Shown: one piece after another, positions 25,509 through 35,166 of the stretch
Layout: every line of letters starts with the position of its first letter
Numbering within the stretch: position 1 is the first letter of the stretch
From: Pseudarthrobacter sulfonivorans
GTDB taxonomy: Bacteria; Actinomycetota; Actinomycetes; Actinomycetales; Micrococcaceae
Assembly: GCF_001484605.1 (NCBI RefSeq)
Contig: NZ_CP013747.1
Span: 1-64,000, forward strand
Length of the DNA stretch: 64,000 nt
Reading direction: 5' to 3'
Position numbers and translations under genes: made by a program
Notes under the pieces: model-generated
Told to the model about the DNA's origin: nothing
Database searches by the model: none
Seen by the model: the letters and a program-made list of their open reading frames with translations, nothing else

Positions 25509-26426
25509 ATGAACATCCCCGCCTCCGCCCCCACGATTACCTCCGCAACGTTTCTGCGCGCCATCGAATTGACACAGGTCCCGGCCCTGGTCCACGACGA
25601 AGCGTATGAGGCTGTCACGCAGTACGTTCCCTGGCCCAAGGCCTATGGCGGAGACATGGTCGCCCAATCAGCTGCCGCAATGATGCGTTCAGTTGACGGG
25701 GACCGGTCCCTGCACTCCATGCACAGCTACTTCATGCGCCCGGTGGATGTGGGATCAACTGTCCGGTACGAAGTGGAACACCTCCGTGATGGCCGCGGCT
25801 ACTCCACCCGCAGCGTCCGCGGATACCAGAACGGCAAAACCGTCTTCGTAGCAATGGGTTCCTTCCAGGTTCCCGAAGACGGGGCCGACTACCAGCCCGT
25901 TACGCCCGGACAAGCCAGCGCCACTGAAATCGACCCGGAATCACTGCGCAGTGCCGCAGAAGTCCTTCAGGACGTCAATGGCCCTGCCGCCGAGTACTGG
26001 TCCACAGGACGCAGCTTCGACATGCGCCACGTCCCCGGCCCCGTTTACATTGAGGTGGAAGGCGGACGCGAGGCACACCAGGCCATCTGGGTGAAAGCCT
26101 TCGACGAACTGCCGTGCACCGGGGACCGGCAACTGGACGCCAACCTGCACCGCGTCGCCCTGGCCTACGTTTGCGACTACACCATCCTGGAGCCCCTCCT
26201 CAGGGCCCAGGGCCTGCACTGGTCCTCCCCCGGGCTCACGACGGCCAGCCTGGACCATTCCATGTGGTTCCACCGCGACGGCCGCGCAGATGAATGGGTG
26301 CTGTACGCACAAAAAGCAGTCTCCGGTCAAAGCAACAGAGGCATGGCCCTTGGCCACTTCTTCGACCGCGAAGGCCGCCTGCTCGCCACCGTCGCCCAAG
26401 AGGGCATGATCCGGCCTGGATCCTAA
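25509..26426 (+). CDS. tesB: Acyl-CoA thioesterase II (TesB type)
   Basis: A 305-residue double-hotdog protein. N-terminal hotdog: YVPWPKAYGGDMVAQSAAAM and HSYFMRPVDVGSTVRYEVE with RGYSTRSVRGYQNG; C-terminal hotdog: ALAYVCDYTILEPL, SLDHSMWFHRD and GRLLATVAQEGMIR. The TesB Asp-Thr/Ser-Gln type triad maps to the C-terminal domain. Such enzymes hydrolyse a broad range of acyl-CoA. This is the second thioesterase of the cluster. Start ATG 25509, four bases after the cupin stop. Confidence 0.9.
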   Translation: MNIPASAPTITSATFLRAIELTQVPALVHDEAYEAVTQYVPWPKAYGGDMVAQSAAAMMRSVDGDRSLHSMHSYFMRPVDVGSTVRYEVEHLRDGRGYSTRSVRGYQNGKTVFVAMGSFQVPEDGADYQPVTPGQASATEIDPESLRSAAEVLQDVNGPAAEYWSTGRSFDMRHVPGPVYIEVEGGREAHQAIWVKAFDELPCTGDRQLDANLHRVALAYVCDYTILEPLLRAQGLHWSSPGLTTASLDHSMWFHRDGRADEWVLYAQKAVSGQSNRGMALGHFFDREGRLLATVAQEGMIRPGS

Positions 26427-26463
26427 TCCGACATCAGAATTACGAATCATAGAAGGAGTGGCC

Positions 26464-28116
26464 ATGAGTACATCGGCCCATGTGGACACATTTACGCGGG
26501 ACCACCTACCACCGGCAACGACGTGGCCGGCCCTTGAGTTCACCCTCCCGGAACTCCAGTACCCCGAACAGCTGAATGCAGCGGCCGTGCTGATCGATGA
26601 CACCGTTGCCCACTACGGTGCCGACCGGCCGGCGCTCCGCACGCCCGACGACGAGGTCTGGACTTACGGCGAACTGCAGCTTCGGGCCAATCAGGCGGCC
26701 CAAGTGCTCACCGAGGATTTCGGCGTGGTTCCGGGCAACCGCGTGATGCTCCGGGGACCCAACAACCCGTGGATTGTCGCAGCCTGGCTGGGCGTGCTCA
26801 AAGCAGGTGCCGTCGTCGTCACCACCATGCCGATGCTGCGGGCCGCCGAGATCCAGACACTGATCCAGCTGACCAAGCCTGTCGTGGCGATCTCCGACCA
26901 CCGTTTCCTGGACGACCTAGCCGCCGCTGCGGGCGCCGGCGTTGCCGTCATCGCCTATGGAGGCACGGGCACCGGAGATTTCGCCGCCCGCTGCTCCGAA
27001 AAGAGCGGAAACTTCACCACCATTGCAACGGCAGCAGACGACGTCGCGATACTGGGGCCCACCTCCGGCACCACCGGCGCCCCCAAGATCACCATGCATT
27101 TCCACCGGGACATCCTGGCGATCGCCGACACCTTTGGCCGCCACATCCTCCAGCCCACAGCCGAGGACGTCTTCGCGGGCTCGCCGCCGGTCGCATTCAC
27201 CTTCGGGCTCGGCGGCCTGGTCATCTTTCCCCTCCGTTTTGGGGCCTCCGCGCTCCTTACTGAGCGCGCAGCGCCCGTCGAACTGGCAGAGAACGCGGCT
27301 GCGGCCGGTGCATCGATCCTCTTCACGGCACCCACTGCCTACAGGGCAATCCTCAAGGCCGGGCGCGGTGACCTGCTCAGCCGGCTGAGGGTCGCTGTCT
27401 CTGCGGGCGAACACCTGCCCAAGGAAACCTGGCAGGCTGTCTACGATGCCACCGGGGTCCGGTTGGTCAACGGCATCGGAGCCACGGAAATGCTCCACGT
27501 GTTCATCTCGGCAACCGGCGATGACAGCCGGCCCGGCGCAACGGGCAAGGCCGTCCCCGGATTCCGGGCGACCATTCTCGACGAGGACGGCTCCGAATTG
27601 GGCCCGAACCAGCCCGGCAGGCTTGCCGTCCTGGGACCCACCGGCTGCCGCTACCTCGATGACGAACGCCAATCCCGGTACGTCGCCCACGGATGGAACA
27701 TCACCGGCGACACCTTCACCAGGGACGAGGACGGCTACTTCGTCTACCAGTCCCGCTCCGATGACATGATCGTTTCCTCCGGCTACAACATTGGCGCCCC
27801 GGAGGTGGAAGCCGCCATCAATCAGCACCCCGACGTCCTGGAGAGTGCCGTCGTCGGGCGGCCGGACCCGGAGCGCGGAACCGTAGTCTGTGCCTTCATC
27901 GTCCTTCGCGAAGACGTCGACGGCGACGAGGCCAAGCGCAAGGAAATCCAGGACTTCGTCAAGCAAACGATCGCCCCGTACAAGTATCCGCGCGATGTCC
28001 GGTTTGTTGCTGAACTGCCGCGCAACCCCAGCGGGAAGCTGCAGCACTTCAAGCTGCGGCAAATCCTCGAAAACAACAACGACCAGCTGGCCCACGCGGC
28101 AGCACCCCAGGCCTAG
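26464..28116 (+). CDS. abmG: 2-aminobenzoate-CoA ligase (AMP-forming)
   Basis: A 550-residue ANL-superfamily ligase of the benzoate-CoA ligase type. The P-loop is GPTSGTTGAPKITMHFH, the A5 motif NGIGATEMLHVFIS, the A7 region GDTFTRDEDGYFVYQSRSDD and the C-terminal lysine is in NPSGKLQHFKL. The GIGATEMLHVF and MHFHRD segments are the forms seen in benzoate/2-aminobenzoate ligases. The gene directly precedes the 2-aminobenzoyl-CoA monooxygenase/reductase, as in Azoarcus evansii, which makes anthranilate the best substrate. The frame is open from a GTG at 26458, but the AAGGAG site places the start at ATG 26464. Confidence 0.9.
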   Translation: MSTSAHVDTFTRDHLPPATTWPALEFTLPELQYPEQLNAAAVLIDDTVAHYGADRPALRTPDDEVWTYGELQLRANQAAQVLTEDFGVVPGNRVMLRGPNNPWIVAAWLGVLKAGAVVVTTMPMLRAAEIQTLIQLTKPVVAISDHRFLDDLAAAAGAGVAVIAYGGTGTGDFAARCSEKSGNFTTIATAADDVAILGPTSGTTGAPKITMHFHRDILAIADTFGRHILQPTAEDVFAGSPPVAFTFGLGGLVIFPLRFGASALLTERAAPVELAENAAAAGASILFTAPTAYRAILKAGRGDLLSRLRVAVSAGEHLPKETWQAVYDATGVRLVNGIGATEMLHVFISATGDDSRPGATGKAVPGFRATILDEDGSELGPNQPGRLAVLGPTGCRYLDDERQSRYVAHGWNITGDTFTRDEDGYFVYQSRSDDMIVSSGYNIGAPEVEAAINQHPDVLESAVVGRPDPERGTVVCAFIVLREDVDGDEAKRKEIQDFVKQTIAPYKYPRDVRFVAELPRNPSGKLQHFKLRQILENNNDQLAHAAAPQA

Positions 28117-28129
28117 AAGGGACCGATCC

Positions 28130-30526
28130 ATGAAGATCGCAATCGTCGGAGGCGGCCCCGGAGGCCTGTACTTCGCAGCACTGATGAAGCAGCTCGACCC
28201 GTCACACAACATCACACTCTGGGAACGCAACGCCGCCACGGACACCTTTGGTTTCGGCGTCGTGTTCTCCGATGAAACCCTAGGCGGCATCGGCAACGCC
28301 GATCCCGTGGTTGCCGAATACATGAGCCGCCGCTTCGCCCGCTGGTCGGACATCGACATCCACTTCCGCGGAGAGGCCGTGACCGTGGGCGGCCAGGGGT
28401 TCGCTGCCATGAGCCGCAAGGAACTGCTGGAACTGCTGCAGCGCCGCTGCATCGAACTCAACGTCGACGTGCGGTTCAGCACCGTTGCTCCGCCGATCGA
28501 GGAACTCGAGGCCGGCTACGATCTTGTGCTGGCCGCGGATGGCGTCAACTCGCAGATCCGGGCCAAGTACGCCGACTCCTTCCAGCCCGACCTGGACCCC
28601 CGCACCAACAAGTTCATGTGGCTCGGGACGGACCAGGTGTTCGAGGCCTTCAAGTTCTTCGTGAAGGAAACCGAGTGGGGCGTCATGCAGATCCACGGCT
28701 ACCCGTACTCGGATGAGGGTTCAACGTTCATCGTGGAAATGCACGAGGACGTCTGGCACGCGGCGGGCTTCGACGAGACCGCCAACGAGGCCTTCCCCCC
28801 AGGGGTCTCGGACGAAAAGGCGATCGCCAAGGTCCGCTCGATTTTCGCCGAGGAACTGGACGGCTACGAGGTGCTGTCCAACAACTCCAAGTGGATCAAC
28901 TTCACCACTGTCCGCAACGAGAGCTGGCGCCACAACAATGTGGTGTTGCTCGGCGACGCCGCCCACACCGCTCACTTCTCCATCGGTTCCGGCACCAAGC
29001 TCGCCATGGAGGACTCGCTGGCCCTGGCCGCCTGCCTGCACGAGCACCCGGATGTTGAGTCGGCATTGGTGGCCTACGAGGCCGAGCGCCGGCCCGTGGT
29101 CGCTTCCACGCAGCGTGCAGCGCAGGCTTCGCTGGAGTGGTTCGAGCGCATCGGCCAGTACAAGGACCAGGATCCCACGCAGTTCGCCTTCAACCTGCTC
29201 ACCCGCAGCCGCCGCATCACGCAGGAAAACCTGCGCCTCCGCGACCCCGGGTTCGCCGACGCCGTGGACCGCGACTTCGCCGCATCCCAGGGCCTCGCCG
29301 AGGTTGCACCGGCCATGTTCCAGCCGTACCGCATCGGCGGGCTGGAGCTGAAGAACCGCATTGTGGTCTCTCCGATGGACATGTACTCAGCCGTGGACGG
29401 CATCCCCGGCGACTTCCACAAGGTCCACCTCGGATCCAAGGCACTCGGCGGTGCCGGCCTGGTCATGACCGAAATGGTCTGTGTTTCTGAAGCCGGCCGC
29501 ATCACCCCCGGCTGCAGCGGGCTATACACGGACGGCCAGCGCGATAGCTGGAAGGAGATCGTGGACTTCGTTCACAGCCGTTCAACCGCCAAGATCGGCG
29601 CCCAACTGGGCCACTCGGGCCGCAAGGGCTCCACCAAGCTCATGTGGGAAGGCATGGACCAGCCACTCGAGTCCGGCAACTGGTCCACGGTGGGCCCTTC
29701 GGCTCTGCCGTACGGTCCTGACAACCAGACCCCCGCTGAGCTGGACCGGGCGGGCATGGACGCCATCAAGGCTGAGTTCGTCGCCTCGACCCTCCGCGCC
29801 GGGCAGGCAGGTTTCGACCTCCTCGAAATCCACGCCGCCCATGGCTACCTGCTGTCTTCCTTCCTTTCGCCGGTCTCCAACAAGCGGACCGACGAATACA
29901 GCGGCAGCCTGGAGAACCGGCTGCGGTTCCCGCTGGAAGTGTTCGACGCCGTCCGCGCGGCGTGGCCTGCCAGCAAGCCTGTGACGGTACGCATCTCCGC
30001 CACAGACTGGATCGAGGGCGGCAACACCTCCGACGATTCGGTCGAAATTGCCCGGGCCTTCGTCGCCCACGGTGCTGCCGGCCTGGACATCTCCACTGGC
30101 CAGATTGCCAAGGAAGAAAAGCCGGCCTTCGGCCGCAGCTACCAGACGCCGTTCGCCGACCGTATCCGCCAGGAAGTTGCCGCGCCGGCAGGCGTGGCCG
30201 TGATCGCCGTCGGCGCCATCTCCACGTACGACGACGTCAATTCCGTCCTGCTTGCGGGCCGGGCCGACCTCGTGGCACTGGGCCGTACGCACCTGTACGA
30301 CCCGCAGTGGACACTGCATGCGGCCGCCGAACAGGAATACCACGGCCCCGGCGCCCAGTGGATTCCCCAGTTCAGGGCGGGTCGCCGCAAGCCACCGAGC
30401 TCCCGCACCGATGCCGTGCGGCCCCGTCTGTCCCTCCTGCGGGAGCCGGACGCCGAGGCAACACCGGCGCACCTCCGCTGGACACCCGACACCTTGGCCA
30501 AGGAACCCTCCCTGCTTCCGCAGTAG
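28130..30526 (+). CDS. abmA: 2-aminobenzoyl-CoA monooxygenase/reductase
   Basis: A 798-residue two-domain flavoenzyme. Residues 1-~395 are a class A flavin monooxygenase: IVGGGPGGLYFAALMKQL at the N-terminus, LVLAADGVNSQIR, and VVLLGDAAHTAHFSIGSG. Residues ~398-760 are an Old-Yellow-Enzyme/dienoyl-CoA-reductase-like barrel: FQPYRIGGLELKNRIVVSPM, QLGHSGRKG, EIHAAHGYLLSSFLSP and RTDEYSGSLENR. This fusion is the hallmark of the enzyme that hydroxylates and then reduces the ring of 2-aminobenzoyl-CoA, giving a non-aromatic 2-amino-5-oxocyclohexene-carboxyl-CoA. The start is ATG 28130, 14 bases after the ligase. It ends the operon, closed by the hairpin 30539-30581. Confidence 0.94.
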   Translation: MKIAIVGGGPGGLYFAALMKQLDPSHNITLWERNAATDTFGFGVVFSDETLGGIGNADPVVAEYMSRRFARWSDIDIHFRGEAVTVGGQGFAAMSRKELLELLQRRCIELNVDVRFSTVAPPIEELEAGYDLVLAADGVNSQIRAKYADSFQPDLDPRTNKFMWLGTDQVFEAFKFFVKETEWGVMQIHGYPYSDEGSTFIVEMHEDVWHAAGFDETANEAFPPGVSDEKAIAKVRSIFAEELDGYEVLSNNSKWINFTTVRNESWRHNNVVLLGDAAHTAHFSIGSGTKLAMEDSLALAACLHEHPDVESALVAYEAERRPVVASTQRAAQASLEWFERIGQYKDQDPTQFAFNLLTRSRRITQENLRLRDPGFADAVDRDFAASQGLAEVAPAMFQPYRIGGLELKNRIVVSPMDMYSAVDGIPGDFHKVHLGSKALGGAGLVMTEMVCVSEAGRITPGCSGLYTDGQRDSWKEIVDFVHSRSTAKIGAQLGHSGRKGSTKLMWEGMDQPLESGNWSTVGPSALPYGPDNQTPAELDRAGMDAIKAEFVASTLRAGQAGFDLLEIHAAHGYLLSSFLSPVSNKRTDEYSGSLENRLRFPLEVFDAVRAAWPASKPVTVRISATDWIEGGNTSDDSVEIARAFVAHGAAGLDISTGQIAKEEKPAFGRSYQTPFADRIRQEVAAPAGVAVIAVGAISTYDDVNSVLLAGRADLVALGRTHLYDPQWTLHAAAEQEYHGPGAQWIPQFRAGRRKPPSSRTDAVRPRLSLLREPDAEATPAHLRWTPDTLAKEPSLLPQ

Positions 30527-30538
30527 GTAGCACGTCAA

Positions 30539-30581
30539 AGTCCTGTGGGTCTGCCCCGAGAAGGGGCAGGCCCACAGGACT
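30539..30581 (+). terminator. Terminator between abmA and pntA
   Basis: A stem of about 18 bp (AGTCCTGTGGG then CTGCCCC, with matching complement and one mismatch) closes a 5-base loop 13 bases after the abmA stop. It separates the catabolic operon from pntA. Confidence 0.8.
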
Positions 30582-30628
30582 GTGAGGGCGGGACCGGGAA
30601 TTCCATAAAGACTGCACGAGGAGAAGAT

Positions 30629-32188
30629 TTGAAACGCATTGGCATCGTGGCCGAGTTAGGCCAGGAGACCAGGGTGGCAGCGACGCCGCCCACCGTCAGG
30701 GAACTGATGGAGTTAGGCTACGAGGTCGTGGTGGAGAAGGGCGCCGGGGAGCCAGCGTCCTTCCCTGATGACGCCTATGCCGCGGCGGGTGCACTGGTTG
30801 TCGGTGCGGACGAGGCATGGGGCGCCGAAGTGGTGCTGAGGGTGAACCCGCCCACTGAAGAAGAGATCGACCGCCTCGCCGACGGCGCAACTTTGATCGG
30901 GATGCTGAGCCCGGCTCTGCGGCCGGATCTTGTAGAGGCGCTGGCGGAACGGCCGATTACGGCGTTGGCGTTGGATGCGGTGCCGCGGATTTCGCGGGCG
31001 CAGTCGATGGACGTCCTGAGCTCCATGGCGAACATCGCCGGGTACCGGGCAGTCATTGAGGCGGCGCACGAGTTCGGCCGGTTTTTCACGGGACAGGTGA
31101 CCGCTGCTGGCAAAGTACCCCCGGCAAAGGTCCTGATCGCGGGGGCCGGTGTCGCCGGTCTGGCGGCGATCGGTGCGGCGTCCAGCCTGGGCGCCATTGT
31201 GCGGGCAACGGATCCGCGGCCGGAGGTCGCCGATCAGGTGAAGTCGATCGGCGGGACCTACCTCAAGGTTGAGGTCGAGGAAGAGATGAAGTCCTCCGAC
31301 GGGTATGCGAAGGCCACGTCCGAGGCGTATAACGCCCGTGCTGCGGAGATTTACACCGAGCAGGCGGCTGATGTGGACATCATCATCACCACGGCCCTGA
31401 TCCCGGGCCGGCCGGCGCCGAAGCTGCTCACAGCCGAGGACGTGGCCGGCATGAAGCCGGGCAGCGTGATCGTTGACATGGCCGCCGGGCAGGGCGGCAA
31501 CGTGGAAGGCTCCGTCGCCGGGGAACGCATAGTCACCGACAACGGCGTGGTCATCCTGGGCTACACCGACCTGCCGGGCCGGCTGCCTGCCCAGGCCTCC
31601 CAGCTATACGGGACGAACATGCTGAACCTGCTCAAGCTCCTAACCCCGGAGAAGGACGGGGTCCTGCGGATCGATTTCGACGACGTCGTCCAGCGGTCGG
31701 TGACCGTGGTGCGCGAGGGTGAGAAGACCTGGCCGCCGCCCCCGGTCCAGGTCTCCGCCGCGCCGGTGGTGAAGGCCGACGCCGGGACGGCCGCCGAGAG
31801 TACGGCACCGAAGAAGAAGGCCGGCCTCAGCCCGGCCGGCAAAGTGGGTCTCTTTGCCGCGGGCATCGCGGTGCTGTTCCTGGTTAACGCGGTTGCCCCT
31901 GCGCCGCTGCCGCAGCACTTCACGGTGCTGATGCTTTCGATCGTGGTCGGGTTCTATGTCATCGGGAAAGTCCACCACGCCCTGCACACCCCGCTGATGT
32001 CCGTCACCAACGCGATCTCCGGGATCATCGTCGTCGGCGCGCTGCTGCAGGTCACCTCCGACAACCCCGTCATGCAGGTCCTCGCCGCCGTCGCGGTCCT
32101 GCTGGCCAGTATTAACATTCTCGGTGGCTTCGCCGTCACCCGGCGGATGCTGGCGATGTTCTCCCGCGGTGAGAAGGCACGTTCATGA
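30629..32188 (+). CDS. pntA: NAD(P) transhydrogenase subunit alpha
   Basis: A 519-residue membrane protein. Residues 1-~370 form the NAD(H)-binding domain I ([54 protein letters not shown]), then a Pro/Ala/Lys-rich linker, then four transmembrane helices ([17 protein letters not shown] onwards). It is the proton-translocating transhydrogenase that makes NADPH from NADH using the membrane potential. Start TTG 30629 with GAGGAGA seven bases upstream. The NADPH is relevant to the flavin monooxygenases next door. pntB follows with overlapping reading. Confidence 0.95.
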   Translation: MKRIGIVAELGQETRVAATPPTVRELMELGYEVVVEKGAGEPASFPDDAYAAAGALVVGADEAWGAEVVLRVNPPTEEEIDRLADGATLIGMLSPALRPDLVEALAERPITALALDAVPRISRAQSMDVLSSMANIAGYRAVIEAAHEFGRFFTGQVTAAGKVPPAKVLIAGAGVAGLAAIGAASSLGAIVRATDPRPEVADQVKSIGGTYLKVEVEEEMKSSDGYAKATSEAYNARAAEIYTEQAADVDIIITTALIPGRPAPKLLTAEDVAGMKPGSVIVDMAAGQGGNVEGSVAGERIVTDNGVVILGYTDLPGRLPAQASQLYGTNMLNLLKLLTPEKDGVLRIDFDDVVQRSVTVVREGEKTWPPPPVQVSAAPVVKADAGTAAESTAPKKKAGLSPAGKVGLFAAGIAVLFLVNAVAPAPLPQHFTVLMLSIVVGFYVIGKVHHALHTPLMSVTNAISGIIVVGALLQVTSDNPVMQVLAAVAVLLASINILGGFAVTRRMLAMFSRGEKARS

Positions 32189-32235
32189 GCGCCGTCACCG
32201 AAGCAGCAGCAGGAATTCTATCGAGGAGTTTTACC

Positions 32236-33660
32236 GTGTCTGACACCGTCTCCGGTCCGTTGACCGCCGACTCCATTGCGGGGGCGGCCTATATCGTCGC
32301 GGCCCTGCTGTTTATCCTCAGCCTTGCCGGGTTGAGCAAGCACGAGAAGGCCCGCGCCGGGGTCATCTATGGAATCACGGGCATGGTCATCGCCCTGGCG
32401 GCGACCATCTGGCTGACCCTCCAGGATGCCTGGGGTACCGGCCACGGCCTGACCGGGCTGGTGCTGCTCCTGGCCGCGGTCCTGGTCGGCGGCGCCATCG
32501 GGCTCTGGCGCGCGCGGGTCGTGGAAATGACCGGCATGCCCGAACTGATCGCTTTGCTGCACAGCTTCGTTGGCCTCGCCGCGGTGCTGGTCGGCTGGAA
32601 CGGGCATTTAGAGGCCCCTGACCTGTCCGCGGATCTGACAGCCATCCACCATGCCGAGGTGTTCATCGGGGTGTTCATCGGCGCGGTGACCTTCACGGGC
32701 TCGATCGTGGCGTTCCTGAAGCTCTCGGCCCGGATGAAGTCCTCACCGCTGATGCTGCCCGGCAAGAACGCCATCAACCTCGGCGCCCTAGCAGCGTTCA
32801 TCGCCCTGACCGTCTGGTACGTCAACGACTCCCAGCTCTGGCTCCTCATCGTGGTCACCCTCCTTGCCCTCGGGCTGGGCTGGCACCTGGTGGCCTCGAT
32901 CGGCGGCGGCGACATGCCCGTCGTCGTGTCCATGCTCAACAGCTACTCCGGCTGGGCCGCCGCCGCCGCGGGCTTCCTGCTCAACAATGATCTCCTGATC
33001 ATCACCGGCGCCCTCGTCGGCTCCTCGGGTGCCTACCTGTCCTACATCATGTGCAAGGCCATGAACCGGTCCTTCATCTCCGTGATTGCCGGCGGCTTCG
33101 GCATTGCGGCCCCCGCCGCGGCCGATGCCGAGTACGGTGAGCACCGCGAAATCACGGCCCAGGCAACCGCGGAGATGCTGACCAACGCCTCCAGCGTGGT
33201 CATTACACCCGGCTACGGTATGGCCGTCGCCCAGGCGCAGTACCCCGTCGCCGAACTCGCCCACCAGCTGCGCGAACGCGGCGTAGACGTCAGGTTCGGG
33301 ATCCACCCGGTCGCAGGGCGTCTGCCCGGGCACATGAACGTGCTCCTCGCCGAAGCCAAAGTCCCCTACGACATCGTCCTGGAAATGGACGAAATCAACG
33401 ACGACCTCGGCGACACCTCAGTCGTCCTCGTCATCGGAGCCAACGACACCGTCAACCCCTCCGCCGCCGAAGACCCGGGAAGCCCCATCGCCAGCATGCC
33501 CGTCCTCAGGGTCTGGGAAGCCGAAAACGTCATCGTGTTCAAACGCTCCATGGCCGCCGGCTACGCCGGCGTCCAAAACCCCCTGTTCTACCGGGAGAAC
33601 TCCCAGATGCTCTTCGGCGACGCCAAACAACGCGTCGAAGACATCCTCCGCGCCTTCTAA
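32236..33660 (+). CDS. pntB: NAD(P) transhydrogenase subunit beta
   Basis: A 474-residue subunit with eight to nine N-terminal membrane helices ([20 protein letters not shown] onwards) and the C-terminal NADP(H)-binding domain III ([68 protein letters not shown]). The frame is also open from an ATG at 32185 that overlaps the pntA stop, but GAGGAG eight bases before GTG 32236 and the length of known PntB (about 462-475) favour this start. The two start sites could both be used. Confidence 0.94.
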   Translation: MSDTVSGPLTADSIAGAAYIVAALLFILSLAGLSKHEKARAGVIYGITGMVIALAATIWLTLQDAWGTGHGLTGLVLLLAAVLVGGAIGLWRARVVEMTGMPELIALLHSFVGLAAVLVGWNGHLEAPDLSADLTAIHHAEVFIGVFIGAVTFTGSIVAFLKLSARMKSSPLMLPGKNAINLGALAAFIALTVWYVNDSQLWLLIVVTLLALGLGWHLVASIGGGDMPVVVSMLNSYSGWAAAAAGFLLNNDLLIITGALVGSSGAYLSYIMCKAMNRSFISVIAGGFGIAAPAAADAEYGEHREITAQATAEMLTNASSVVITPGYGMAVAQAQYPVAELAHQLRERGVDVRFGIHPVAGRLPGHMNVLLAEAKVPYDIVLEMDEINDDLGDTSVVLVIGANDTVNPSAAEDPGSPIASMPVLRVWEAENVIVFKRSMAAGYAGVQNPLFYRENSQMLFGDAKQRVEDILRAF

Positions 33661-33755
33661 CGGAAGGCCACCTGCTGTTTTCGGTCAGCCTCGTCCCAGA
33701 CCGGCAAGCACATCAACCCGCAGCTAGAACCGCGCCACTACGAAGGGCAATTGCG

Positions 33756-34379
33756 ATGACCAGAATGTTGATTATTGGACCCCCCGGTTCCGGAAAAGGA
33801 ACGCAAGCGGAACGTATTTCCGAGCGCCTCGGCGTCGTGGCGATTTCCACCGGCGATATCTTCCGCGCCAACGTGAAGGGTGAGACGCCGCTGGGCGTCG
33901 AGGCCAAGAAGTACATGGATGCCGGGGACTTCGTTCCGGACAGCATGACGAACAGGATGGTGCGGGACCGCCTCAGCGCGAGCGACGTCGAAAGCGGCTT
34001 CCTGCTGGACGGTTACCCGCGCACCACTGCACAGGTGGATTATCTCGACGGGATTATGGCCGAAGGCGGCCAGAGCCTCGACGTCGTGCTCCAGCTGACC
34101 GCTGACGACCAGGAACTCGTTGCACGACTTCTGGGCCGTGCTAGGGAAACGGGACGGAGCGACGACAACGAAGCCGTCATCCGCCACCGGCTCGACCTGC
34201 ACCACGAGCAGACGGAGGCAGTTGTGGCCAAGTATGCCGAACGCGGCATACTGACCCAAGTGGACGGCATCGGCGGCGTCGACGAGGTCACCGACCGCGT
34301 CATGCAGGCCATCAAGGCAGCCGGATTCGGATCGAAGTCGCCCGAATTGCTATTGCGGCAAATCTGCGCCGCAACGTGA
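33756..34379 (+). CDS. adk: Adenylate kinase with an altered C-terminus
   Basis: A 207-residue nucleoside monophosphate kinase: GPPGSGKGTQ (P-loop), ISTGDIFRANV, GFLLDGYPRT, and a short LID (LLGRARETGRSDDNEAVIRHR) without zinc cysteines, as in other actinobacterial Adk. It interconverts ATP, ADP and AMP. Normal actinobacterial Adk is about 190 residues and lies in the ribosomal spc operon. This copy stands beside pntAB and has an extra tail (GFGSKSPELLLRQICAAT) that ends exactly where repeat B begins, so the 3' end may have been rewritten by the repeat. It is probably a second adk; AMP released by the acyl-CoA ligase would be a reason to keep it, by inference. Confidence 0.9.
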   Translation: MTRMLIIGPPGSGKGTQAERISERLGVVAISTGDIFRANVKGETPLGVEAKKYMDAGDFVPDSMTNRMVRDRLSASDVESGFLLDGYPRTTAQVDYLDGIMAEGGQSLDVVLQLTADDQELVARLLGRARETGRSDDNEAVIRHRLDLHHEQTEAVVAKYAERGILTQVDGIGGVDEVTDRVMQAIKAAGFGSKSPELLLRQICAAT

Positions 34380-34800
34380 CTGAAGAGGATGAGCGCACAT
34401 GTCCAATTCACATGAAATTTATGCACACACTGAGCCTGGAGCGCCCCTGACCTGCGCATACACCGTGTTTATTGGTGGGCTCCGGTCCCACACACCTCGC
34501 TCTGAGCCACTGGCCCGCAGGCCCTTCAATCCGGCGCGACGCCGGGCGGCCGCAGTCGGTTTCCCCCGCAAGTCATGTCAAAAACCACGCCCGGAACATG
34601 AAGAGATGTCATCGGAAACGGGCGAGGAGCGGAAACGAAAAGCGACAGGGCTACCCAGGCAGGCTACGAATCTAAACACGACGATGGACGCCGACTTTCC
34701 CGCGAGGGTCATGTCGCCCTGACCGCCTGGACGCATGAACTGGAATCAACAGTGTGCAGGAAGGGGATAAGTCGCAGCCGCACAGCCGCCCGTTTTCAGA

Positions 34801-34819
34801 GTGTGCACAATGTACACAC
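34801..34819. promoter_or_regulatory. Palindrome 1 of repeat B
   Basis: GTGTGCACA-A-TGTACACAC, one mismatch from a perfect 9+1+9 dyad; equivalent to 6413-6431. Read on the minus strand it contains TTGTGCACA, a DnaA-box-like sequence. Confidence 0.55.
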
Positions 34820-35130
34820 CCCCTTTGGCCGGACAAAGGCCACGTTCCCGCTCCCCCAGGCAACCGAACGAAGCGAGACTCAGCGAGAAAGACTCAGGAA
34901 ACGTCGTCCAGGTCATGTCATCAACACAGCGGCGGTACATGAATAGGTGAAAGACCTACCACTGTCAGCAGAAGCCAGGAAGGAGACATAAATACCCCCA
35001 GATCCCAGCTGGCGGGGGGCCCACCAGCCAGGGCCCTGACCCGTCACCCACACAATGTCATAGGCGCGCACGGCGCCAGGCACACTGCGCAGCCGGCCTC
35101 AGGGGGGCCAAGGAGGGTAAATGTACGCAC

Positions 35131-35156
35131 ATCAGAAGCAATAAAACGCCTCTGAC
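35131..35156 (-). other. Conserved hairpin next to the tRNA-like sequence in repeat B
   Basis: On the minus strand GTCAGAGGC and GCTTCTGAT form a 9-bp stem with G-U pairs around a T-rich loop. The differences from the copy at 6748-6772 keep the pairing. Confidence 0.5.
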
Positions 35157-35166
35157 GTGGGAAAAC

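Noticed and set aside
26917..28482. A 521-codon minus-strand open frame.
   Set aside because: Antisense to the CoA-ligase and AbmA genes, with no recognisable motif.
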